NCBI GenBank assembly: GCA_002412965.1
Contig: DHWB01000006.1
Span: 177,561 to 241,560 of the forward strand
Direction: 5' to 3'
Length of the DNA stretch: 64,000 bases
Origin: Desulfomicrobium sp. UBA5193
GTDB taxonomy: Bacteria > Desulfobacterota > Desulfovibrionia > Desulfovibrionales > Desulfomicrobiaceae
Part shown: positions 24,472 through 32,349 of the stretch, piece after piece
Numbering within the stretch: position 1 is the first letter of the stretch
How the letters are laid out: each line of letters opens with the position of its first letter
The notes under the pieces: model-generated
Seen by the model: the letters and a program-made list of their open reading frames with translations, nothing else
What the model was told of the DNA's origin: nothing
Databases searched by the model: none
Position numbers and translations under genes: made by a program

Positions 24472-25533
24472 ATGGTAGGAATTTATGTAGGGGCGACATC
24501 CGGTTATTCCGGGAAAAATATGATCGCCATGGGGATTGGGCTCAAGCTGCAAAAGGAAGGCTACCGGGTCGGGTACATGAAACCGGTGGGTGCCTTGCCA
24601 CAGGAAAAGAACGGCGTGCTTGGCGACGCGGACGCATTTTTTGTGCAGGACATCCTGGGCCTGAGCGAAGATCCAACCCTGGTCACTCCAGTGGTCGTGG
24701 ACCAGGATTTCAAGATGAAGGCCTTCACGGGCAAATGCGAGGACTTGCTGCCCCGGATCAAGACCTCCTACGAGACCCTTGGCAAGGATCGGGACGTCAT
24801 GATCGTGGCCGGTTCCGGCAGCATGTACTCCGGCAAGTACTGCGGAGTGGACGGCATCAGCGTGGTCAGGAGTCTGGGCATCAAGGCCATTGTTATTGAT
24901 CGCTACGTCAAGGAACTCAATTACGACTATCTCATCGCCATGAAGGAACTCCTCGGGGACCAGCTGGCAGGCGTTCTCCTGAACGACATCCCGCCCGCCT
25001 TCAAGGAAGAGCTGGATTCCCTCCTGCATCCATTCCTGGAGAGCAAGGGCATCAAGGTCCTGGGCAAGATCCCTTCCGACCCGCTCATGGGCGCGATCAA
25101 GGTCGCGGATCTGGCGGACCGTCTGGGCGGCAAGATCATTACCGCACAGGACAAGTCCGAGCGCGTGGTGGAGAATTTTCTGATCGGCACCATGCAGGTC
25201 GAAAACTTCATGACCCATTTTCGCAAGAGCAAGAAATCCGCGATCATCGTCGGCGGCGACCGCTCCGATGTGCAGCTCGTGGCCCTGGAAGGGCAGTGTC
25301 AGTGCCTGGTGCTGACGGGCAACCTCTACCCCAACGACATCATCATGACCCGAGCCGAGGTGCTGGAAGTGCCCATCGTGGTAGTCCGCGACGACACCTT
25401 CACCGTGGCCAAGAAGATGGAAGCCATCCTATCCCGTCACAAGCTTCGGGATGTGATCAAGATCCAGCATGGCTCCCAGCTGGTCAGCTCAATCATCGAC
25501 TTCCCGTACCTGAAAGAGTGTCTGGGGATTTAA
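24472..25533 (+). CDS. phosphotransacetylase-N-terminal-like protein with DRTGG domain
   Basis: A 353-residue protein equal to the regulatory N-terminus of long phosphotransacetylases without the catalytic Pta domain. The first about 200 residues form a BioD/dethiobiotin-synthase-like P-loop fold (GATSGYSGKNMIAMGIG at 6-22, MKPVG), the last 140 a DRTGG domain (AIIVGGDRSDVQLVALEG). It pairs with the ADP-forming acyl-CoA synthetase, suggesting a sensing or regulatory role in acetyl-CoA/acetate metabolism; no catalysis is proven for stand-alone versions. Ribosome site AGGAGG. Confidence 0.88.
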   Translation: MVGIYVGATSGYSGKNMIAMGIGLKLQKEGYRVGYMKPVGALPQEKNGVLGDADAFFVQDILGLSEDPTLVTPVVVDQDFKMKAFTGKCEDLLPRIKTSYETLGKDRDVMIVAGSGSMYSGKYCGVDGISVVRSLGIKAIVIDRYVKELNYDYLIAMKELLGDQLAGVLLNDIPPAFKEELDSLLHPFLESKGIKVLGKIPSDPLMGAIKVADLADRLGGKIITAQDKSERVVENFLIGTMQVENFMTHFRKSKKSAIIVGGDRSDVQLVALEGQCQCLVLTGNLYPNDIIMTRAEVLEVPIVVVRDDTFTVAKKMEAILSRHKLRDVIKIQHGSQLVSSIIDFPYLKECLGI

Positions 25534-25595
25534 GATCCGGCTTCCATAACTTTGCTGCCAGCCCCTTAAAATTCGGGTGAGGCTCCGCCTGCTGA

Positions 25596-25632
25596 CAAAC
25601 CCTCGTCGAAATTTTTGGCGAGGGTTTGCTTT
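25596..25632 (+). terminator. terminator after the DRTGG gene
   Basis: CAAACCCTCG ... CGAGGGTTTG with a 13-base loop, then CTTTTG. About 60 bp after the stop at 25533. Confidence 0.75.
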
Positions 25633-25747
25633 TGGGGTGTCCGTGATCAGGCCATGCGGGTCATCCAAGGAGCGATGAACCGGGTAGAAGAACCCCTTGG
25701 GCTTGCTGTCCATGCACAGGTTTCGGGTGACATGGAGCTTGAATGAC

Positions 25748-25776
25748 AAAACCCCCGTCATTTGACGAGGGTTTTG
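25748..25776. terminator. second hairpin between the DRTGG gene and cimA
   Basis: AAAACCCCCGTC, loop ATTT, GACGAGGGTTTT, one mismatch. Sequence resembles the hairpin at 25596. A third hairpin (CCCGAA/TTCGGG with T run) lies at 25804-25826. Between them is a 23-codon frame with a ribosome site (25675-25746), coding status unknown. Confidence 0.6.
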
Positions 25777-25824
25777 AGGTGACGCTTTTCAGCAGTATGG
25801 GGTCCCGAAAATTCGGGGTCTTTT

Positions 25825-27444
25825 TTAAATTTCGCGGATGGCTTGGGTTAGTTTTTTCTGATCGTCCTTGAAGAGCTTGTAGTTGATGGAATCTTCCAGA
25901 GCCTGCCGACTGGCTTCGATGATGTTGTAAGACACGCCAACCGTGGTCCAGCGGCTTTTTTGATCCCCGGATTCAATCAGGACCCGCACCACGGAGGCCG
26001 TGCCGCTGTTGCCATCTTCCCGCACTGACCCTGCCAGGACCCGCACCTTGAAGTCCAGCAGACGCATCTCGCTCAAATTGGGGTAAAAACGTTCAAGCCC
26101 CTTGCGCAGGGCGCAGTCCATGGCGTTGACCGGTCCTTTGCCCGTGGCCGCCGTGTGTTCGACCATCCCCCCCACGCGCAGCATGACCGTGGCCTCGGTG
26201 AAGGGCTCGACGCCTTCGGTGAAGACCGAGTCCAGGATACGGAAGCTCATGAGTCTGAAGTAGTTGCGCGCCCTGCCCAGCACGCGGTTGACCAGCAGTT
26301 CGTAGGAGGCTTCGGCCGCCGAGTATTCGTAGCCCTTGTCTTCGCGGGTTTTGAGCTCCGTGAGCAGTTCCAGGACGAAGGGGTCGCCCTTGTCCAGTTC
26401 GAACCCGTACTGCTTGGCCTTGAAAAGAATGTTCGACTGCCCGGCCAGGTCCGAGAGCAGGATGCGTTGTTTGTTGCCGACCAGTTCGGGTTCGATGTGT
26501 TCATAGGTGCGCGGATTGCGGCGCACTGCGGCGACATGCACCCCGCCCTTGTGCGTGAAGGCGGATTGGCCCGTGAAGGGCTGGCGCTTGAAGCAGCGCA
26601 GGTTGGCCACTTCGGACACGAAGGCCGAGGTGCTGGTCAGGCGCTCCAGATGCCCCTTGGGCAGGCAGAAATGGTCCATCTTGAGTTCAAGATTGGCGAT
26701 TATGGAACAGAGGTTGGCGTTTCCGCAGCGTTCCCCGTAGCCGTTCATGGTGCCCTGGACCTGGATGGCTCCGTGGCGCACGCCGGTCAGGGAGTTGGCC
26801 ACGGCCAGCTCGCAGTCGTTGTGCGCGTGGATGCCGAAGCGGGCTTCGGGCAGACGCTGACGCACAGCGTCCATGATGACGGCAATTTCCTCCGGCAGGC
26901 TCCCGCCGTTGGTGTCGCAGAGCACCAACATCTCCGCCCCTGCGTCCCAGGCCGTTTGCAGGCATGTGATGGCGTATTCGCTGTTGGTTTTGTATCCGTC
27001 GAAGAAGTGCTCGGCGTCGTAAAAAAGCTCCTGGGCATGGGGGCGCAGGAAGGCGAGCGAGTCGCGGATCAGTTCCAGATTGCGTTCGAGCGAGATTTTG
27101 AGGGCGTCGGTGACATGGATGTCCCAGGTCTTGCCGAAGATGGTCATGACCGGAGCCCCGGATTCAATCAGTGCGAGCAGGTTGGCGTCTTTTTCGGCCG
27201 AACTTTTGGCGGCATGGGTGGAGCCAAAGGCGGCGAGTTTGGCCGTGCTCAGTTCGTATTGGCGCATTTCGGCGAAAAAGCGCTTGTCCTTGGGGTTGGA
27301 GCCGGGCCATCCGCCTTCAATGTAGGCCACGCCAAGCTGATCGAGTCTGGTTGCGATGCGCAGCTTGTCTTCGGTCGACAGGTTCAGCTCTTCGGATTGC
27401 GTGCCGTCGCGCAGGGTGGTGTCGTAGATCTGGATGGTCTTCAT
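25825..27444 (-). CDS. cimA: (R)-citramalate synthase
   Basis: A 539-residue DRE-TIM metallolyase. It condenses pyruvate and acetyl-CoA to citramalate, the first step of threonine-independent isoleucine synthesis. Seen: IYDTTLRDGTQSEELN near the N-terminus, the AYIEGGWPGSNPKD block typical of the CimA branch rather than LeuA, FGIHAHNDCELAVANSL, TMNGYGERCGNANL, and a C-terminal LeuA-type dimer/regulatory domain from about 400. The start at 27444 has GGGAGC ahead; an in-frame ATG at 27474 lacks a ribosome site. An isoleucine attenuator precedes it. Confidence 0.93.
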   Translation of the reverse strand: MKTIQIYDTTLRDGTQSEELNLSTEDKLRIATRLDQLGVAYIEGGWPGSNPKDKRFFAEMRQYELSTAKLAAFGSTHAAKSSAEKDANLLALIESGAPVMTIFGKTWDIHVTDALKISLERNLELIRDSLAFLRPHAQELFYDAEHFFDGYKTNSEYAITCLQTAWDAGAEMLVLCDTNGGSLPEEIAVIMDAVRQRLPEARFGIHAHNDCELAVANSLTGVRHGAIQVQGTMNGYGERCGNANLCSIIANLELKMDHFCLPKGHLERLTSTSAFVSEVANLRCFKRQPFTGQSAFTHKGGVHVAAVRRNPRTYEHIEPELVGNKQRILLSDLAGQSNILFKAKQYGFELDKGDPFVLELLTELKTREDKGYEYSAAEASYELLVNRVLGRARNYFRLMSFRILDSVFTEGVEPFTEATVMLRVGGMVEHTAATGKGPVNAMDCALRKGLERFYPNLSEMRLLDFKVRVLAGSVREDGNSGTASVVRVLIESGDQKSRWTTVGVSYNIIEASRQALEDSINYKLFKDDQKKLTQAIREI

Positions 27445-27516
27445 GGTGCTCCCGGTGTGCGGCCAAAGTGTCATGGTGCGTAAGCCTTTAGGCCCAGTTG
27501 TTCAGTAATTTCATGT

Positions 27517-27555
27517 AAATAAAAAAGCCCCCGGACCTTGTGGGCGGGGGCTTTT
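27517..27555 (-). terminator. attenuator terminator in the cimA leader
   Basis: Read on the minus strand: AAAAGCCCCCG, 11-base loop, CGGGGGCTTTT, then TTATTT. A perfect 11-bp stem with U run, lying 73 bp before the cimA start and after a peptide with seven Ile codons. Its 5' arm can pair instead with bases 27592-27600 in the end of the leader peptide frame. Confidence 0.88.
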
Positions 27556-27586
27556 GGTTGCGCGGACATCCGTTTATGCAGGCGCG

Positions 27587-27658
27587 TCATTCCCCCGACC
27601 GTGATTTTGTAATCACGGAAATCAGAATAATGGAAATGGGGGAGATGATGGCTTTCAT
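27587..27658 (-). CDS. isoleucine-rich leader peptide of the cimA attenuator (23 aa)
   Basis: A 23-codon frame, MKAIISPISIILISV then ITKSRSGE, on the cimA strand. Seven of the first sixteen residues are Ile, with one Leu and one Val. AGGAAC lies 6 bases upstream of the ATG. Bases 27599-27618 form a perfect hairpin (CCGTGATT, 4-base loop, AATCACGG) overlapping the last Ile and following codons, the position of the pause hairpin in classical attenuators. A perfect TTGACA lies upstream (about 27698-27703). It is read as a regulatory peptide, not a functional protein; a membrane-active small toxin is the alternative, less likely here given the downstream gene. Confidence 0.8.
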   Translation of the reverse strand: MKAIISPISIILISVITKSRSGE

Positions 27659-27759
27659 GTATTGTTCCTGCCTGTTCTGATGAACAATGGAGAATCGATT
27701 GTCAAGTTCGATCTTTGTCAGTGCCGGGAGCCCGCGGGTTGTGAACGCGGACAGGCGCG

Positions 27760-28026
27760 TCATTGCGCGATCTTGATTTCCTGGGCGTCGATGAAGTCCA
27801 CGCCGTTGTCTTCTCCCTGGTCTCCGAGCACGATGGCCTTGCAGCCGTGCAGGCCCGAAGCGTCGATGCCGCGCAGCATGTAGCTGGACGCGTCGGTGAC
27901 GAGTATCATGCCTACGCTGGTTTCTTCCAGGATGCCATGGACTTCGACAGTGTCGCCAGCCAGACAGCTCAGAGGGACGGCAAGCAGAAAGATGCTGGCC
28001 AGCGCGCTGCACGAACAAATTTTCAT
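27760..28026 (-). CDS. small exported protein of unknown function (88 aa)
   Basis: An 88-residue protein with a Sec signal peptide (MKICSCSALASIFLLAVPLSCLAG, cleavage near residue 23). The mature part is about 65 residues, acidic and probably all-beta: GDTVEVHGILEETSVGMILVT, ending DFIDAQEIKIAQ, reminiscent of small OB-fold-like periplasmic proteins. I do not recognise a named family. Ribosome site AAGGAAG region upstream of the ATG. The 279-bp gap 28027-28305 is AT-rich and shows nothing beyond its promoter region. Confidence 0.75.
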   Translation of the reverse strand: MKICSCSALASIFLLAVPLSCLAGDTVEVHGILEETSVGMILVTDASSYMLRGIDASGLHGCKAIVLGDQGEDNGVDFIDAQEIKIAQ

Positions 28027-28305
28027 CGTTCAACCTTCCTTGAATAATGCATGTGGGTGAAAAAATGACCGGATGACCGGGGAGGGAACAAAAGCAAGGC
28101 GCTTCTCTCGACTCGGCAGATTCGTGTCGCCCGTCACAAGCATAGATTATGCCGATTTTCTAACGCATTGAAATGATGAACTTGAAGAAAGATTTTCTGG
28201 AATAATACGGAAATTATGATTCTTGTTTTTGGCTCAAATGTCTAAAAAATGACGTGTGTGCCTGTTTGATATGAGAAGTGAAAGTTCTTGATTGCGGAAA
28301 GAGAA

Positions 28306-29709
28306 TCAGGAGTTCCGCTTGGGCCTGGGGCGAAATGTTTTTTTGTCGAGGCGGTGTCTGGTCATCAGCTTGTGCAGCTGGCGGGTGGTGATGCCTGCCG
28401 TGTCCGCGCTCTTCTTGATGCTGCCGTTGCAGGACTGCAAAAGAGCCCAGAGATAGCGGCGCTCGAATTCCTCGATGGCCGCCGTCCGGGCGGCATGCAG
28501 GGGCATGAGCGTGTCGGAGCGGGTCGAGGAGTCGGACTGGGCTTCAGGCCGCAGCGCCAACAATTCCAGAGGCAGGCTCTCTGCATGGATCAGGTCCGTC
28601 TCTTCGAGGATGCAGGCGCGCTCGACGATGTTTTCCAGTTCGCGCACGTTGCCGGGCCAGGCGTATTCCTCCAGCGCCCGGGCAGCCCTCGGGTCGATTC
28701 CGCTGATGCTCTTGCCCGCATCGCGGCGGAAGTTGCGGATGAACTGTTCGGCCAGGGGAAGGATATCCTCGGTACGTTGGCGCAAGGGCGGGACTTCCAC
28801 CGGAAAGACATTGAGGCGGTAGAAGAGGTCCCAGCGGAACTTGCCCTGCTCGCACAAAAGCGCCGGGTCTTCGTTTGTGGCGGCGATGATGCGCACATCG
28901 CACGGGATCAGTTTTTCCCCACCCACCCGTTCAAAGGCTTTCTCCTGCAGGATGTGCAGGAGCTTGATCTGGGCCGATGGGGTGATGGTGCCGATCTCGT
29001 CCAGAAAAATGGTCCCGCCGTCGGCCAGCTCAAATTTGCCTTTGCGCGTCCGGGAAGCACCGGTGAACGCGCCTTTTTCGTGACCGAAAAGTTCGCTTTC
29101 AATCAGGGATTCGGGCATGGCTCCGCAGTGCACGCTGATGAACTGGCGGCTGCAGCGCGAACTGAGCTGATGGATGAGCTTGGCCAGATAGCTTTTGCCC
29201 GTGCCAGTCTCTCCGGTCAGCAGCACCGTGGTCCGCGTGGGCGCGACCATCTGCACCTTGCGGTAGACATCACGCATGTTCTGCGAATTGGTCAGCGCCA
29301 TGACGTCGAGGACCTGAGGACTCTTGCAGGAGATGGCGCCTGCGCCGCTCAGCTCCAGGGCCACCCGGCTCAAGGTCAAGTGGATGGCGCGCGCTTCATG
29401 GGGAGGCAGCAGGGGCTCGGCATGGCTCTGGCGCAGCAGTCCTTTCTCCGGCAGCAGCTCGGGATCCTTGATCAGAAAGAGGATGCGGCTGGATGGAGCC
29501 CTGCCGGCAAAGCGCTCCAGGATGTCCTGGATGCTGTCAGCGTCCGGCTGGTCGCAAAGATCGAGGACCAGAATCTCCTGACCGCCATGCTCCGGCGGGA
29601 GCTCATGGTTCAGGGTCTTGACCGTGGCGGTGAATTCATCTCCGGCTGCGGCCAGGAGAAGTTCGCGGGTGTCCCGGTGGGCGGAATATATGGTCAAGGG
29701 ATGCGTCAT
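28306..29709 (-). CDS. sigma-54-dependent transcriptional activator with degenerate receiver domain
   Basis: A 467-residue enhancer-binding protein. Residues 1 to about 110 look like a response-regulator receiver fold but lack the usual acidic pair after strand 1 (IYSAHRD); an aspartate remains in VLDLCDQ. The AAA+ domain has Walker A GETGTGKS at 166-173 and the sigma-54 contact loop GAFTGA at 213-218. A Fis-type helix-turn-helix ends the protein (SIKKSADTAGITTRQLHKLM). Start overlaps the lpxB stop (ATGA), so it is co-transcribed with lpxB. Target genes cannot be told; the sigma-54 flagellar promoters in this window are candidates only. Confidence 0.92.
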   Translation of the reverse strand: MTHPLTIYSAHRDTRELLLAAAGDEFTATVKTLNHELPPEHGGQEILVLDLCDQPDADSIQDILERFAGRAPSSRILFLIKDPELLPEKGLLRQSHAEPLLPPHEARAIHLTLSRVALELSGAGAISCKSPQVLDVMALTNSQNMRDVYRKVQMVAPTRTTVLLTGETGTGKSYLAKLIHQLSSRCSRQFISVHCGAMPESLIESELFGHEKGAFTGASRTRKGKFELADGGTIFLDEIGTITPSAQIKLLHILQEKAFERVGGEKLIPCDVRIIAATNEDPALLCEQGKFRWDLFYRLNVFPVEVPPLRQRTEDILPLAEQFIRNFRRDAGKSISGIDPRAARALEEYAWPGNVRELENIVERACILEETDLIHAESLPLELLALRPEAQSDSSTRSDTLMPLHAARTAAIEEFERRYLWALLQSCNGSIKKSADTAGITTRQLHKLMTRHRLDKKTFRPRPKRNS

Positions 29710-30833
29710 CGGCGATCTCGGATGGTGTTCATGATGATATTCGCTGCGCGGGATGCGGCCCCGCCTCCGCCGAGCAGCGCGGGCAGCATGGTCAGCTGTT
29801 CGAGTATCCGCGTCCGGACCGGCGTTTCGGGAATCCACTGCGCGATGGTCGCGGCCAGAGCCGCCGGCTTGGCCCGATGCTGCAGGAATTCCGGGAAAAC
29901 CGGGGCGCCGAGGATGAGGTTGGGCAGGGAAATGAAGGGGACCTTTACCAGCAGCTTGCCCAAAAGATACGTTGGCAGAGAAAATTTGTAGGCCACGGCC
30001 GTGGGTACTTCGAGCAGGGCCGTTTCCAGGGTAGCCGTGCCCGAGGCGGCCATGATGGCCCGGCAGGAGCGCATGATCTCGTAGCGGTCAGCGCTGTCGG
30101 CCAGGGTGACCGGCATTTTTGATGTCCAGCAGCTGGAGATGAGGTCCCGATCCATGCCGGGGGCCACCGGCAGGACGAATTCCAGATCCGGGAAACGTGC
30201 TGCGAGCAAGGTTGCCGTGCGGGCGAAAATCGGCAGCAGGGACGTGATCTCGCGCTTGCGGCTGCCCGGCAGGATGCCGATCCGACGCGGCCGTTGCGGC
30301 GTATCCAAAATTTGTCCGGTCCTGATGGAGTCGAGCAGAGGGTGGCCGACGTAGTCTATGGCCATGCCGTGGCGGGCATAGAAATCGACCTCGAAAGGCA
30401 GAATGGAAATGATGCGGTCGACATGACGGCGCAGGAATTCGACCCTGCCTTCGCGCCAGGCCCAGAGCTTCGGGCTGATATAATAGACGACGGGAATGCC
30501 GAGGCTCTCGGCGATGCGAGCCACGCGGAAGTGAAAATCAGGTGCATCGATGACCACGACCACGTCGGGGCGGATCGCACGGAGCTGTTCCTTGATGGTT
30601 CCCAGAAGCCGGATGATCCTCGGCAACTGGGCCAGCACCTCGGTGAAACCCATGACCGAGAGGGATTCGGTGCGAAGCAAGGCCTCTACGCCTTCATCAC
30701 GCATGGCGGGTCCGGCCATGCCAACGAAAGTGGCTTCGGGGCATTGCTCGCGCAGGGCGCCGACCAGAAGCTGGCCGTGCAGGTCGCCGGAGGTTTCTCC
30801 GGCGTTTATCCAGATGGTGGGCGCGTTTGTCAT
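29706..30833 (-). CDS. lpxB: lipid-A-disaccharide synthase
   Basis: A 375-residue GT19 glycosyltransferase that joins UDP-diacylglucosamine and lipid X in lipid A synthesis at the inner membrane. Signatures: INAGETSGDLHGQLLV near the N-terminus, FVGMAGPAM, VDAPDFHFRVAR, YYISPKLWAWREGRV, FEVDFYARHG and VGHPL. Normal length. The start at 30833 is fixed by the family's MTxxxIWINAGE beginning; the ribosome site is weak. Its presence confirms a Gram-negative outer membrane. Confidence 0.95.
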   Translation of the reverse strand: MTNAPTIWINAGETSGDLHGQLLVGALREQCPEATFVGMAGPAMRDEGVEALLRTESLSVMGFTEVLAQLPRIIRLLGTIKEQLRAIRPDVVVVIDAPDFHFRVARIAESLGIPVVYYISPKLWAWREGRVEFLRRHVDRIISILPFEVDFYARHGMAIDYVGHPLLDSIRTGQILDTPQRPRRIGILPGSRKREITSLLPIFARTATLLAARFPDLEFVLPVAPGMDRDLISSCWTSKMPVTLADSADRYEIMRSCRAIMAASGTATLETALLEVPTAVAYKFSLPTYLLGKLLVKVPFISLPNLILGAPVFPEFLQHRAKPAALAATIAQWIPETPVRTRILEQLTMLPALLGGGGAASRAANIIMNTIRDRR

Positions 30834-30873
30834 GGCGTGCAAATAGACCCTTGTCGGCAAAATAACAAGAAGG

Positions 30874-30907
30874 CTAAGCCCTTGCTCTGCAAGGACCTTT
30901 GGCTTAG
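30874..30907. repeat. nested inverted repeat between lpxB and the VanZ gene
   Basis: CTAAGCC (30874-30880) pairs with GGCTTAG (30901-30907), and inside it CCTTGC-TCT-GCAAGG (30880-30894) forms a second perfect hairpin. No T run, so not a terminator. It occupies the 82-bp gap between divergent genes. Confidence 0.65.
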
Positions 30908-30915
30908 TTGGGGCC

Positions 30916-31299
30916 ATGCGGAAAAATACGGTTTCATCAGTACACAAGCTCTTTTGGACGGCCTATGTCCTTTTATTGATTGTCGGTTCCCTGGCTCCGG
31001 TGGACCTGCACGGCGCACCTGAAAAGAGCGACAAGGTCATTCATTTTCTGGCCTATGGCCTGCTGGTGCTCCTGTGGCCGGGAGCCTGGGTCAGATCTTT
31101 CATGATCATGTTCGGTTTTGCGGCGGGGTTGGGCCTCTTCCTGGAAATAGCGCAGGGCATGCTGCCCACGGGGCGATTTATGGACCTCTGGGATGCCCTG
31201 GCCAACGCTGCGGGCGCGGGGCTCGGCGTGGGAGTGATCATGTTGTGGCCCCGGATCATGGGCAGAGGGCGGTTTTTTGGCGATGGGCGACAGTCATGA
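30916..31299 (+). CDS. VanZ-like membrane protein
   Basis: A 127-residue protein with three to four hydrophobic segments. The VanZ-family pattern is visible: GSLAPVDLHG near residue 25, SDKVIHFLAYGLLVLLW, and LFLEIAQGMLPTGRFMDLWDALANAAGAGLG, where E and the D of the RxxxxxDxxxN block are conserved. Function of single-domain VanZ-like proteins is largely unknown. The stop overlaps the next start (ATGA). Confidence 0.85.
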   Translation: MRKNTVSSVHKLFWTAYVLLLIVGSLAPVDLHGAPEKSDKVIHFLAYGLLVLLWPGAWVRSFMIMFGFAAGLGLFLEIAQGMLPTGRFMDLWDALANAAGAGLGVGVIMLWPRIMGRGRFFGDGRQS

Positions 31300-32246
31300 G
31301 CATGGCGGAACTGTGGGCCCAGATAGTCTGGCCCTTGTGCAAGCTCGTGGGGCTGGTTTCCGTAGGCCTTTTTGTCGGCAATCTGATCGAGGCTCTGCAC
31401 TGGACACGGTTTCTGGCCCGCTTGGCTCAGCCGTTGGCGAGAGCCGGGCGGCTGTGCGAGATCTCCGCAGCCAGCTTCTCCGTGGCCTTTGTCTCGGGCA
31501 TAACGGCCAACACCATGCTGGCGGAGGCGTATGACCAGGGCAAGCTGTCGCGCCGCGAACTGATTCTTTCCAATCTGTTCAACAGCGTACCGACCTATTT
31601 TCTGCACCTGCCGAGCATGATCTTCATCACCGCCCCCATTCTGAAGTCCGCTGCACTGGTCTATCTGGGCATCACCGTGGGCTCCGCCGTGCTCCGCTCG
31701 GTGTGCATTCTGGCCGTGGGGCGCATTCTTCTGAAGGGCCTCGACCGTTGCCATGCCGTAGACATGCCGCCTGAAGAGAAACTCAGCGCGCGCCAGATCC
31801 TGGACAAAACCTGGAAGCGCTTCCGGCGGCGGATCAAGAAGATCGTGATGATCACCGTGCCCATTTATATCGGCGTGCACTTCATGAACAAGTTCGGGAT
31901 GTTTTCGGCCATGGAGCATTTTCTGGCCAATCACATGACCGGACTGTCCTGGCTGCATCCCCAGTCCATGGGTATCATCGTCTTTCAGCTGGCCGCGGAA
32001 TTCTCGGCCGGCATGGCCGCTGCCGGAGCCTTGCTCGATGCCGGTTCCATGTCGGTGCGCGATGTGGTCATCGCGCTTATCGTCGGCAATGTCCTGTCTT
32101 CGCCCATGCGCGCCTTTCGGCATCAATTTCCTTATTATGCCGGCATCTACAAGCCTGTCCTGGCCCTGGAGCTGATACTGTGCAGCCAGGGTTTTCGGGT
32201 CGCGAGCCTCATCGCCTGCGGCGCGCTGTACTATTGGCTGAGCTGA
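31296..32246 (+). CDS. nucleoside-recognition (Gate) domain membrane protein
   Basis: A 316-residue polytopic membrane protein. The Gate pattern of nucleoside-transporter and SpmA/B-like proteins is seen in SFSVAFVSGITANTMLAEAY, and the repeat near the end (GMAAAGALLDAG...IALIVGNVLSSPMRAFRHQ) carries the second half. About eight hydrophobic segments. A transport role is likely but no substrate can be assigned. Coupled to the VanZ-like gene by a 4-bp overlap. Confidence 0.83.
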   Translation: MSMAELWAQIVWPLCKLVGLVSVGLFVGNLIEALHWTRFLARLAQPLARAGRLCEISAASFSVAFVSGITANTMLAEAYDQGKLSRRELILSNLFNSVPTYFLHLPSMIFITAPILKSAALVYLGITVGSAVLRSVCILAVGRILLKGLDRCHAVDMPPEEKLSARQILDKTWKRFRRRIKKIVMITVPIYIGVHFMNKFGMFSAMEHFLANHMTGLSWLHPQSMGIIVFQLAAEFSAGMAAAGALLDAGSMSVRDVVIALIVGNVLSSPMRAFRHQFPYYAGIYKPVLALELILCSQGFRVASLIACGALYYWLS

Positions 32247-32317
32247 GCCGACGTTTTGTGCGCCGCTCGTTCGCCTGTGCGTGATTTCCTTTCATTTTTG
32301 CCGAACACAAGACCAAA

Positions 32318-32346
32318 AAAAACCCGGAATTTCCGGGTTTTTTATT
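32318..32346. terminator. bidirectional terminator between the Gate gene and pnp
   Basis: AAACCCGGAA-TTTCCGGGTTT palindrome flanked by A run and T run. Confidence 0.9.
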
Positions 32347-32349
32347 CAA

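Noticed and set aside
25675..25746. 23-codon frame with AAGGAG as a coding gene or as a leader peptide
   Set aside because: No downstream gene on the same strand to regulate and no biased codon run; coding is unproven, so kept only as an observation.
27587..27658. Small hydrophobic toxin peptide
   Set aside because: Membrane-toxin-like at first sight, but Ile-codon bias, pause hairpin, terminator and downstream cimA fit an attenuator much better.
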